This document shows, piece by piece, positions 1 to 11,012 of a stretch of 64,000 bases of DNA (the stretch's first letter is position 1; each line of letters begins with the position of its first letter). Position numbers and translations under genes: made by a program. Source of the stretch: Lentinus brumalis (lineage: Eukaryota; Basidiomycota; Agaricomycetes; Polyporales; Polyporaceae). The notes beneath the pieces are model-generated. The model saw only the letters and a program-made list of their open reading frames with translations, was not told the DNA's origin and did no database searches. Location of the stretch: the NCBI GenBank assembly GCA_001792895.1, contig MARA01000002.1, positions 1 to 64,000 on the forward strand. Reading direction: 5' to 3'.

Positions 1-597
1 GATCGATGAGGAACGAAGAGGATCGTCCTTTATGGGCGACGATTCCAGCCAACTCATGTCGACTACCATGATCGTGGAATAAACTTCAATCTCCGATAGT
101 AAGCAGTAAGAGCTTACATAAGCCAAGGTAAGAAACTTGTTACCTTGGGTGACCCTGACATGGGGTTAGGAGTGCACAGCTTAGGGTTCAGTAAACGCTC
201 ACGAAGCGCTCGTTTGGCGGACCTGCATGAGTCCTCATTCCCCAGGTTGCTTCTGAACTGTTTGCATTCTATACATGCACTGTGATATGGTAGGTATAGT
301 ACAAAGTCATACAGGTAGGAATACAATGGTCCGTTATGCATGAATGTTGCTAGCAGACCCAAAATGCTTGTTCAGAACAGGGACCGCAGCCTTCTCCACC
401 GAGTTTGCGAGTCGACTGGTGTACTGGTTGAACTTCATTGACGACCGCCACCTGTCACCATTCCTGGGCATCGGTGCCATCCTGAATGGCCAGCATGCGC
501 TGCTGGAACAGTCTTCGTTCGAGGGGTTCCATATGCCCGTGTTGAACCCGAGCTCTTCCAGACAGCGGCTTGGGCACCAGGACAAGTGTTCCACGGT

Positions 598-3045
598 CAG
601 AGCGTCCTTGCCCGTTCTGAAAAGTATCAGTTAGTACCAAAGTTATGTCATACAACATCGAACTTACCGCAATACCGCCAATACATGCCGCAGAGGATGT
701 CCGCCTGCTGGTCGTTGATCCGGTTGTCAACGTACAGAGTCCCATCAGCTCCTGAGGGGAAGACGAGCACGAGGCTGTCCTTGCCTCTGTCGAGTACTGG
801 TCCCGCCACGCATAGCTCGACAGCACGGTGGTACAAGCCTTCGTCTGCTAGAAGCAGCTCTAACGTGAGTCGCCAGATCACGCCCCGTAAGACAGAGCCC
901 CGCGAATCTGCGGCTCCCGGAGCATGGATAGGCATCGCACACGGTATGCCAGGTAGTCCGATTTCTTCAGTACGAGCTTCTCCGCCTCTTTCCCATGTCG
1001 GTACATAACAGGGTTCCGGACAGTGGGGCGTTCTTGGGCTTCCGAAGGGAGTGGTATGGCACTGGCGGCGATCGCTTGGACAGTTTGGAAGGGTGCGCCA
1101 TTGGTAATGCAACAAACAACAGCGCTAACGCTGGTGTCGAGGGCATGGTTGCGGAGCAGGAATAGCAGGACTCGTGGCGTCACGACTAGGACCCAGTCAG
1201 CGGGGTCGGGGTCTCGTAGGTATCGGACTTCGTAGACCTGCTGGTTGAGCACGTTGGTCCTGCTCTGCACCCGGACCTTTGACGTAACTGCTGGGGTGAT
1301 GAGGAACTGAGGGGATGGGAAATGCATGTCCCAGCAATCTTGAGTCGCGGTACCGGTCTCGCTGTTGTTGTTCAACATATTCTTCACCCAAGCGGCCCAG
1401 ACCCGGCGGACGGTGTTGTCGTCCGTGAAGTTTTCTGCAGTAGAGGCGGAGAATGCGAAGTACTTGTACAGGTCCGGGGTGTTATACTGATCATAGTCGA
1501 TGTCGGGGTCTTCGGGGTACATCGCCGTAGACGCGAGCAGTCCGTAGTGCTGGTAGATGTATTCCTCCGAGTTGAACTGTACTGCTGCCCGGAGCCGCGC
1601 GGGATCCTGCCTGGGGTAAATGTCGCGTTCAACCACTGAGTAGAGACTGTGGACGTCGGTGTCGTAGTCCGGGAGTATCTGCATCGGTTGCTGCTCGTAC
1701 TCGGTGACGTTCGGGAGCACGTCGTGCATCGTTAGGTCCCATTCGTTGAACACAGAGTTGTAGTGTCGACCGTCTGCGGGGTATGTTGACCACAGACCAG
1801 CAACCGCTGCAGCGGGCAGCTCAACACGGTAGTCAAGGTCCCGCCAGTCGTAGAACTTGATGTCGGGAAAGACGTCCCGTACCTTCATCCAGACGTAGAC
1901 GCGAACCCACTTGGGAGGCAGAGTCTTCTTTGACGCGGCCGTTTCGCGTCTGCGACGGGTCTCGGCCTGTTCCGGAGTCTCGTTCTGCAAGGCGTGCAAC
2001 TTGAGCTTCGCCATGCGGTCCCGGAACTCAGGCCAAGATTCTCCTGGACGCTGGAATGGACCCGACGGCTTGGTCGCAAGCTGAGCCTCAATGCGCTCGT
2101 TGACCGGGAGCCATCGGCCCCGGCCGCGGCAGGACAAGTAGAAAATATGCTGTGCACCCTTGCGAGGCAGGTTTTTCGTGCAGATTTCGACGTCCATCTT
2201 GTACGGCACGAAGGACCCGAGGACTGGGTACACCTTGATGAACTCGGACAGCATCTTCGGTTTGGTGCCCCACTCGACAAACGTGGGGCAGCCCGCCAGG
2301 CGGTAGAATGGGACATGTGACATCCAAGGGCAGTGTGCGGGCTGGATGACCACACCGACGCGCAGACCGAGAGAGAAGTCTGTGATGGCAGAAGATTGCA
2401 GTGCCTCAATCCATGACGAAGGAATGCCCACTGCTGCAACCGGACTACCCAGTGGGGGATTCCGCTTGTCAGATTCTTGTTCCACAGTGCAATGGCCATG
2501 GAGCAGCGCGCCGCGAGCACCAGCATCGCCGTCCATGAGAGGCGTATAGCTGTCGCCGCTCCGTGAAACTGGCCGTGAGCATCGCGGTATCTAAAACTGG
2601 AGGGCTCGGGCCACTTCTCCGCGCGATAGACCTCCTTGCCGGCGTTCGAAGAGTCCAATTCGAGCAGTGTGTTGCTGATGAGCATAAGACCCCGTTCGAG
2701 TTGCCACCAGGAGTGTCGGATGTCGTCGTGCATGCCCCAGCCGTTGGTGTAGCTGACGGGGTACAGCCAGCCGCAGTCTGGGCCAAGCCGTCCGAGCAGA
2801 GGGTCGTTCATCGGGATGTTGTGTAGCACGTACGGAATTTCAGGACAGGCGCTGTTCGCGTACTGCATGTGCCGAAGTGCTTTGTCGGACATGTTGTTCG
2901 CGGGGTTGGTATGCACCTGCCGCGGGAGCTCGAACTGGTCAGGTACATTGACGGCGGAGTATAGGGTGCTTTCGCCCTGCCGGTTCGGGACAGTGAGGAA
3001 CGCGTTAACGTCGGTACGCCTGCTTAGGTCAGTGTACTGTTTCAT
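598..3045 (-). CDS. Large hypothetical protein, reading frame broken twice
   Basis: I do not recognise a domain. Translation starts at 3045 (MKQYTDL...) and gives a protein of about 800 residues rich in Trp, Tyr and Pro, with conserved-looking stretches such as WGMHDDIRHSWWQLERG. The frame breaks twice. At the G5 run 2454-2458 the N-terminal frame (…ALWNKNLTSGI) must pass to the frame reading AAVGIPSSWIEAL. At the C4 run 883-886 the frame ending RGALSYG must pass to the one reading VIWRLTLELLLADEG. Adding one base to either run restores continuity. A 51-base intron (617-667) with GTAAGT donor, ACTAAC branch site and CAG acceptor precedes a short last exon ending at the TGA at 598. It could be a pseudogene, a multicopy lineage-specific gene, or an intact gene with assembly errors. 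No membrane segment or signal peptide is evident. Confidence 0.55.
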
Positions 3046-3889
3046 ATGAGGATGGTGTCACGCTCTGACTTACCAGGCCTCAGCATTGCTCATTTTGTTC
3101 TCGCTGTACAATGTCAGTAACAGAAAACCGGCTCTCATGTTGATAAGACGTACAGATTTGGACGATTATCGAGGCGTCTGTTTGCTTTCTAGTTATGTGT
3201 CTCAGAATCCACGACGTAGGCAAAATCTTACCTGATGCGACGGGTACTTACTGCTGATCGTAGTTCTGCTGAACGAATGTGCAGGCGGAACTGTTTTGGC
3301 GCATGATCAGTCTCGACATTCTCGTTCTGCAATTCTATGTACATGTTCCAAACGAGATGATACGCGTACACACCAAGCCGCCGCACCACATCGTGTTTGA
3401 CAAGCACGAATACACCATGTGTTTCTATGTGCGTTACTTACCTGATGGGACTTGTCTTGACGTGGTATTCTCGTTGCAAAGTCTCCTGGCCTTGCTCATA
3501 TTAGGGTCTTCCTGTACTTAGTTGTGTGTGGGGTCTCTTCTTCTGAACTTACCTGATCGGGATTGCTTGGGCGGGATTCCGTTGTCCAAGCTGGGATGCT
3601 ATCATTACGCGCGGTTACTTACCTATTTTCTGTGCCTCCTCATCTGAACTTACCTTTCCGGGGTTGCTCACGCTCTTTACCTGCTGAGAAGTGTCGTCCT
3701 CAGCGTGGTCAGGTACCTTGTCGTTCTGAATTGCGGCTGTATTCGTTTACACATTGTATGTACTACTATTATCCGGGACTTACGCAGATCGGGGTCTGGG
3801 TTTACGCGTGTGTGCGACGAGAATCGAAGTCGAGAAGTGCCGGAGATGGTCGTAGCTGGATGGTGTTGACGGTGTCGAAGTCGTGTGCA
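3046..3889. other. Gene-free stretch with repeated donor-like modules
   Basis: I see no convincing coding region. On the minus strand the stretch carries a series of splice-donor-like motifs (GGTAAGT; read as acttacc on the plus strand) near 3063, 3229, 3436, 3549, 3614 and 3649. At least two sit in a shared longer context: tctgaacttacctgatcggg near 3541 and a diverged copy near 3642. They may be degenerate repeats or remains of a multi-exon 5' region of the 598-3045 gene, but no open exon chain joins them. Confidence 0.35.
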
Positions 3890-4310
3890 GCGTCGGCGAG
3901 GTCGAGTATGGCGTTGGCGAGGTCGAGAGCGGTGTTGAGAAGGTCGAAGTCGAAGTCGGCGAGGTCGAGGAAGCGTCCGCTCGTAAAACGAGGCGGAGGC
4001 GGGGGGAGGGAGGGCTAGGACGTCCGAGGTTGGGAGCAAGAGAGGACGGCCCGGGATCCGACCTATATATGCCCACTGGGCGTCTAATCCCCCGCGTCGG
4101 CGTCTAAAGTCTCGCGCGGGAATTTGGGCACAGCCACAGCGTCTATGCATATCTCGGGGACTTCGGCCCATCCTCTCTTCCTCTCAACCACCAGCAACTC
4201 AGCCTCCGCCTCGTTTTACGAGCGGACGCTTCGTCAAGACCTTTCGAAGACATCTCAAGACTCGCTACAAACGTCCGAAGACCCCTCGTCGACGCTCGAA
4301 CACCCCTGAA
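3890..4310. repeat. Diverged inverted duplication with outward promoter-like halves
   Basis: A perfect 31-bp inverted repeat pairs 3970-4000 with 4202-4232. Similarity continues inward and outward in diverged form: each half has an AT-rich TATA-like core (ctatatatgccc near 4060; tatgcatatc near 4143), then a CT-rich CCTCTCTT tract (seen on the appropriate strand). After that comes the perfect arm, which can be read outward as the same short peptide ASFYERTL on both strands. This looks like an inverted copy of a promoter plus 5' coding start, or a foldback/MITE-type element. No target-site duplication was recognised. Confidence 0.6.
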
Positions 4311-4396
4311 CGACGCCTGAACGCTCGCCGCCGCTGCCTCAAGTCCTGTCATCCGCAATCCGACCGGTTTCGACCTTCCAGGGCCCAGCAAGGACG

Positions 4397-4633
4397 ATGG
4401 GCAGCTCCGCGACTCTCCTCGACAACAATTCAAGCTCGGTGGACGACGTCTCAACATGCTCTGGCTATGCAGGCCGCCGGCGCGACTCAAGGTATGTCCA
4501 GCACGATGCCAGGCCTGTGAGTAACATATACAGTCCGCTGACACGCGTTACAAGCCCTACGGAAGTCCGCGAGGTTCTTCAACGACTGGGAGACCCGCTG
4601 CAAGGTAAAATGAGTGATGCGCTGGTGATGTAG
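4397..4633 (+). CDS. Possible small hypothetical ORF beside the inverted duplication
   Basis: An ATG at 4397 opens a 78-codon frame beginning MGSSATLLDNN that is Ser-rich. A good donor-like GTATGTCC lies inside it near 4492, so the true gene may be spliced. It lies downstream of the right-hand promoter-like half of the 3890-4310 inverted duplication, which is its main support. I do not recognise any domain, and chance occurrence is quite possible. Confidence 0.2.
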   Translation: MGSSATLLDNNSSSVDDVSTCSGYAGRRRDSRYVQHDARPVSNIYSPLTRVTSPTEVREVLQRLGDPLQGKMSDALVM

Positions 4634-4838
4634 ACTACAAGTCGTGCATATCAATGTAGCTCTTGCATTCTGTAGGCTTTGTATCTAGGGATCGCCGCTC
4701 GCGAATTGCGTACTTGAAGACCTGGCCCGCGACACCAGAAGACTAATCTGTCACGATGGTGAGTACGCCTCAGCACGGAGTAGCTCCTGCACGAGCTACA
4801 TGCCTGTTGGTAAACAGCCTCCTCCGGTACCCGCGCAC

Positions 4839-5151
4839 AGGCTCGGACTCGCGCAGGCTCGGACGCGCACAGGCTCGGACATGCACAGGCTCGGACTCGT
4901 GCAGGCTCGGACACGCGCAGGCTTGGATTCGCGCAGGCTCGGACTTGCGCAGACTCGGACATGCGCAGACTCGGACGGGCAAAGGCTTGGACACGTGCGG
5001 CTCTGACATGCACAGGCTCGGACGCGCACACACGGCACAGACATGCACAACCTTGGACGCGCACCCGCTCGGACGCACACAGGCTTGGACCGGTGCAGCC
5101 TGCTCGGATGCACACAGGCTTGGATGTCTATACCAGGCTTGGACTTGCGCT
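4839..5151. repeat. 16-bp minisatellite, about 18 copies
   Basis: Units of the form aggctcggacNNgcNc repeat at a 16-base period from 4839, regular for about ten units and then degenerate, with partial units to about 5151. As 16 is not a multiple of three, each frame steps through the same peptide set. This explains the overlapping open frames on both strands here, which I do not take as genes. Confidence 0.85.
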
Positions 5152-5370
5152 CAGACGCCTCGGGTCGGACACAGAAGATCGGAGATGCAGGCGTACACAC
5201 ACCCGCTGCTATCCGCTGAGAATAGATGGTATGTAGCTACATCCATAACGTATCTGTCCTGAGCTGAGGTATACTGATTCATTCAGGCAGACTCATTCAT
5301 GCAGCTGTAAGTAAGCTCACGGTCTCAGTTGGAGTTTCGATTCCGTGCCGCGTCTGCGGTCCGGATAGCC

Positions 5371-5441
5371 GAGAGGGTGATGGAAAATCGTTGCCGCTGG
5401 CTCGAAAATGACGTCTGGCAACGATTTTCCATCACCCTCTC
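5371..5441. repeat. Perfect 25-bp hairpin
   Basis: The 25 bases at 5371-5395 (gagagggtgatggaaaatcg...) are exactly complementary to 5417-5441, with a 21-base spacer. It lies about 600 bases upstream of the start codon at 6022. Flanking bases show no direct repeat, so a mobile origin is not demonstrated. Confidence 0.85.
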
Positions 5442-6021
5442 CTTGGGCGTCTGTCGGGCGTCTTTGCTGGAGACGAATTCAGTAATACTTTGCCCCGGCT
5501 CTGCGGCTCTCAATATTCTCGGAATTTTGGGTAGCTTTCAGAGGCCGCAATTGAAGGGTCTCAATTCATGTTTTTTGAAGTATGTTAACACTGCTTACTA
5601 TCAGACTATGCAGTCTCGTTTTTGCGCGCGAAGCATTGGGCCGGAAATGTCGCCTATCCTCCTCGGTTTGCCCCAATATTTGCAGGAAATACGGGGCCCC
5701 TCGCTGTATTCAGGAGTCTTGGCTCTTAGATTCAGGGCAGGTCTGTGGGTTGCGGGTCCTCCAGCCCTCCTCCGCTTTTCTCCTCCAATCCGCCCCCCAA
5801 TCCCTCCTGCTGTCAACACATATACCACATCCTCCGCCATCAGTTCGTTCGTAACCTGCAAGCTACTTCGTCGCCCGCGAGTCTGTGTTCCAGGTGAGTT
5901 CCCAGCCCGCTTTGCGCAAGGATCCATCCGCTTCCGACTCCGCAACGAGCCTTGCTTGTTGCTTTGTACGGCCGCTCGTGATGCAGTCCTCTGCTTACGC
6001 ATCCGCTGCAGATATTGCACC

Positions 6022-9000
6022 ATGTCCTCGCCGCACGACTACGAGCACTTCAGCATGCCCGAGCTTTGCGAAGTCTCCCTCCCAGGTCGCCACCCTGGCT
6101 TCCCGCGGATGTACGAGCTCGAGGAGCATGTCCTCGCCCCTTCGACCATCAAGGATCGCGGCAGGATCTTCGTGTACGTTCACGATACGTCTGAGGAGGG
6201 CAACCTGGACTACTACCGGTTCGCGAAGGAGTTGACCTTCCCGGACGGGACCGAGGATGCTGTGACGGCAGCAGGTATGTCTGTTACTTTCTACACCACA
6301 GTATGACCGCCTAAAGGCGTCATCCAAGGGTTTCTCAAGCTCCGTCCTGGTGATTATGTCTTTGCTCGGGACGCTCACGGTAGTGGCGCGGAGGAGGATG
6401 ATCATCCCGTCGTCTGGGTGACCGGAGGGTGAGTCGCATTGTCCGCACATAGCGTCCTCTCCCTGATTGTCTTACAGCGACTCTCTGCCCGACGGGTTGG
6501 GTAAGTCGCTGGAGACCTTGCAGTCGCACATCATGGGTCCCGAGGAGCTCATCGACGCCGACAAGGCACGCAAGGTCGACGGTGTTTGGGAAGGAGGCCT
6601 TCTCTGGGAGCGGAGCGACTATGCCGTCAACATTGCCGCCTCCGAGCGTTGCTACACGGCTGCACAGTCGTATCAGATCCAGCGGAACCTCACTTCCCCT
6701 GCCGTTGGGGCGAAAGTTTACGGCGACCCGACTGATCACCATGAGCTGCGTCGCGAGCTTGTTGAGGTACCTACTACTGCGTCCGCGTTGTAATAAACCG
6801 CAAATTTATTGCATTGTTATAGACCACCGCTCCTGTTGCGATCGCCAGCCTCCAGCGCGCTCCGGGCGCATACGTCGAGGTCGTGCAGGAGCATGCGGAA
6901 GTGAACAACCTGCCTCCTGTCGGGTGCCCCGACAACATCGCTTTCCCGACTATGCAAGTCAACATCGCGTGCACCAAGCCTCACGATGCGCTGGCCGGTA
7001 CGTTCATACCACGTTCCAAATTCAATGCATGCTGGTGCTGATCTTGCATTAGGGGAGCACTTCCAGCGCGATCTCGGCCAATTCGCGGGCAAACATGTTG
7101 ACGAGCACGACTCCGCCGGGGCTTATACCTGCATGATCAGCATGAACAGTCTGTCTGAGACCGACAGCCCTGGTTACTTCATGGCGGACATAGGGGTAGC
7201 GATTGGTGCGTGCCGCAACAGCGCGGTTCTAGAGCATGTGGACTAGTTGCTCAAATGATTTGTACAGAACAGCGCGGTATAATCACAACCTGCTTCTCTG
7301 GTCTCCACTTTCACGGCGGCTTCCCGCCAACGGCTGCCCCTGGCGAGACCCCAGACCCGAAGTCCTATCGCATCGTCATCGTGTGCTACCCCCCTCGTGC
7401 TTGTATGGATGGGGACTCGATGATCGGCTTTGGCGCGCTGCCGGAAGGGAAGCTCTTCTCATTGTCTCCAGAGATGATGAACCCTGTGTGCGTTGTTTTG
7501 CTGCAAGAAAAATGTACGCATCTGCTCACATGATATCCAGCTACGACGCCCAGACGTTTTCCACCAACAACGCCAACTGGCTCTCGGACGGGTTGCGGTT
7601 GACAACGGAGCAAGCTTTCCTCAACTGGTACTACCGCGCTTTGTGCCAAATGATCTCGTTCTTTACGAGACAGGTACCCAGTTCCGCGCAGCTTAAGTTC
7701 GATGTCGACAAGTTCCGGGAGTGCCTGTCTATGACTCCACCCGGTAAACCGTCGTTGAAGCCTGCTCCCTGGCCGCTTGCTCCAGGACGTAGTGCAGACG
7801 TGGATCGCGCCCGCAAAGACGCTGCAGACCGTTGGGCTGCGCACAAGGCACGGGTGTCGTCATTCATCCCGCATGCCGTCCATGTCATGCACGAGAAAGC
7901 GGAGCGGGAGAGACTAGAGCAGGAGCGTGAGGAGCGCGAGAAGCAGACGAAACGTTCGAAGCAAGGTGAGGTCGTTTACTACTCACGGGCGTTGCGCACT
8001 GACTGATATCATGCTGCTAGGATCCAAACGTCATCGCAGAGAGCAAGATGCGTACGAGGGGGATGACGGTATGCTCCTCTGACAGCCCAGTTAACCTGAA
8101 ATATCTGCTGACATCTTCGCAGAGACTCCGCCTGCCAAAAAGATCAAAAAGGTCCAGCATGATGCACGCGCTCATGGATCAAAGCCTGTTGCGTCGAAGA
8201 AGAAGCGTAAGGGTAAGCGCAACGTAGACCTGTCTGCTCAAGAGGTCCCGTCCACGTCCGAGTCTGACGATGCGCCGCTGGCTGAGCGGTGCAAGAAACG
8301 ACGTGAGTCGCTATGTATTTGCGGACATCTCTTGTGTACTCATCCGCATGAAGGGATAGACGGCAGCTCGGCCGTGTATGTGGAGATTTCCAGCAAGCCG
8401 CCTCACCTCTGGACTGCGTCGGAGAGACGAAGGAAGCAAGATCTTGCAAAGGAGTCATGGAAGGCAGCGCGGCCGGTCTCGAACCAATACTCATTACGTT
8501 CCGTTACATGTCCGTTTACTCTGACTATGCTCAAGTAGATACGTGCTAAGGTGACTTTGTTACTAGACGTGAACGAGGACACATCCGGCATTGAGAGCCA
8601 GGAAGACGTTCCACCACAACCGTTGCAGTCCCTTCCGCGCCTGCTCCTTCATAACGATGATGAAGCCGGCAGCGAGGAAGACGGTAGCGGACACGAAGAT
8701 CAGGAGTTAGAGGCAAATAAAGGTACCGTGATGTTCCTTTCTTGTCGTACTTCCATACTCATTGGGTAATGCTGCAGCTGATCAGACTGGATACGCGGCT
8801 TCCAGGAGTATATCTCCACCGCAGCCCGACGTCGCTTCTGCCTCCCAGGACCAGCAGCAGCCGCGTATGTTCATAGCATGGTCTAACAGAACCTTCTTTG
8901 CTTACCTTCGCGTGTTTGCAGATTATGAGCGTATCCTGGATGCCTTCTCGCAGGCTCGTCTTCGGGAAGTGCTCACCAGGTTCCAAGGCATGGCAAAGGC

Positions 9001-10870
9001 CAACGCGCTGCAACTACCAGGTTCGGACAGCGAGGTCGACACGTTCCTCACACGATGGCGTAGCGAAAGCCCGCACAAGCTCAATCTGCAGTTCGCACAG
9101 TCGGTGTCGCGCATGTGGAGGGTTCACAAAGTCCGGCAGGATGCAGCTAACTTGTTTGAGCTGAACATCGCCCTCGAACGCCGCCGGCTTATGCTTTGCA
9201 ACGCTGCCGCTTGGACATGGCTTACAGTCCATGTCGTGGACGCTGCCTCTCCGCTCGTAGACCAACTGGTTCGCAACCGGCGCGCCCTATCGACTTCAAC
9301 GGACTGGCTGGAGCGTCTTGTGCGCGATATCTTCCTCATGGTCCGTTCTAGGAAGCCTGGAGACTTACGCAGCGAACATTACCTCCCTGACTTGGATGTT
9401 CCCCCCGCCGTCGTTCGTGTTCGTGGAAGACAGGTTCCTCTTTCCGAGACGGTCGCTGTTGTCACCGGTGAAGTTGTCCAAGCCCTGGAGAACTGGCTCC
9501 AGTTTCCCTCTCGCTCCCAGCTCTTTGCCGCCTGCTTCGTCATCCACGTCCTCAACACCGTACAGAACGACGACGCCCTGTTGTTGCAACCAGTTTGGCT
9601 TGCGCATCAGGAAGTTAGAGCTCAAGTCCTTGGACGTCGCAAAGCCCGAGTTACCGCGCTTACACCCGCCGACTTACAACCGTTCATATCTGCCTTTGAA
9701 TCCCTTCCTATCGCCTCTCCTGACTCTACAGAGTCTGAACTGTTGCGGCAGATCTCGTACGCTCGGGCTCGCTGCATCCCGCATCTGCAGGAAATCACAG
9801 CGACGCTGCTCCCGCTGTTGCCATCCCAAAATACCTCCTCCTCGTCAACCTCACTTGTCTCCCCCAATCCCTTCCCTGCCAAGTCTCGACCTCGATCTAC
9901 ACGAGCCGCCGTACCTTGCAACCCCACTTCGCATGGGGGCGCGGATATTCCTGCTCTTGTGGAATTCATCCGGGATGCCATGGCCGTTGTTCGCAACCCT
10001 ACCCCTCAGTCATTCTCACCTGTGCAACAGAAGATCGCGTCCAATCTTGACCGGTTTCTCCCCATGCGCGAACACGGTTGTTCTCGTCAGAAAGTACGGC
10101 AGCCTGGGGGCGCGTTTCATCCCGATATCATGGATCTCCCCGGAGGATTTGCGAGTTGCGTTCTCACCCGCACCCATCTCTTCAACTCTCCGTTGCTCCT
10201 GGAGCTCACTTCCTCCAGTCACTACCCCAGTCTAGCTGACTGGAAACAGACTCTCCTGCACCACGGTTACCAGGAGCCTGACTCCGACGACGAGGATCAC
10301 ACGGCTCTCATCGCATCCCTTTCTCCCATCCTGAACATGGCCTCGTACGGTCAGCCTCAGTATCAGCGGTTCAAGGGCGTTGTGAAAGATCCCGAGGCGT
10401 ACTTCAAACAGGAGAAGGTGTTCCGCAACATGTGGGATGCAGCACAGGCAACGGACGCAGATACCGCGGAGTTGAAGAAGATCCCCTTTCAGCAGTTTCT
10501 GCGGTGGACCCAGTCGTCGGTGCAGAAGAAGAAGGTGTTCCCTTTGCTGGGTAACCTTACTGGATATCTTCTCGCTGCTGACTTTGTATATGCGGGTCGT
10601 GTTGCACGACCTTCTGTGGAGGACGTCGGTCGCGTCATAGCTCGGATGCGATTGGGCTCTCTACAGGGACTCATTGCTCTTGGCCAGCCTCTGACCGTCA
10701 AATCAAAGGCGGATGACATCGTGCCCTCCTTCAAGTATGTGCATGACGCTTTGGAGAAGGCGTTCACGGCGGAGGAGCGGGACTGGATGGTGTTTGATCC
10801 AATCATGGTAGAGCATGCTCTTTGTAAGTACAGTCGTATGTTCGGCGGGGATCATGGAGGCAGCGATTAG
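6022..10870 (+). CDS. Large multi-exon protein with a 2OG-Fe(II) dioxygenase-like core
   Basis: The start is the ATG at 6022 (MSSPHDYEHF). Exons read as 6022-6274, 6317-6428, 6478-6766, 6823-6997, 7053-7205, 7247-7487, 7541-7965, 8021-8068 and 8123-8302, then smaller exons to about 8777 and a long open stretch to 10870. Frames join cleanly through the first nine. Residues about 270-360 carry an HxD motif (codons 7094-7102, HVDEHD), a later GLHFHGG (His codon 7306 or 7312) and an Arg 15-20 residues further on (7369, YRIVIVCYPP). This HxD...H...R order and spacing is that of 2-oxoglutarate/Fe(II) dioxygenases, possibly of the TET/JBP expansion seen in basidiomycetes. A Lys/Arg/Glu-rich low-complexity linker follows (exons 7-9), then about 650 residues I do not recognise. 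Two genes rather than one is possible, with the split near 8.3-8.8 kb. The family name is inference. Confidence 0.6.
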
Positions 10871-11012
10871 AATGCAGGTCTATGTGCTAGCCGTACCGCA
10901 AAATATACTTACTTCACGGCATCCCAAAGAGCATATTATGGTAATGTCAGATAAATGCAATGTTGTAAGGTACGTAGGCATATCCAAGCAATGTAATATT
11001 GATCTTTGCAAC

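Noticed and set aside
2563..3049. Plus-strand frames within the 598-3045 gene
   Set aside because: Antisense shadows of the conserved-looking minus-strand protein.
4651..5262. Overlapping repeat-protein-like frames on both strands
   Set aside because: Produced by the 16-bp minisatellite; no start context, splicing or domain.
8866..8918. Reading the 8762 frame straight through as coding
   Set aside because: GTATGT donor and TTTGCAG acceptor in phase mark an in-frame intron; the intron-encoded residues do not look protein-like.
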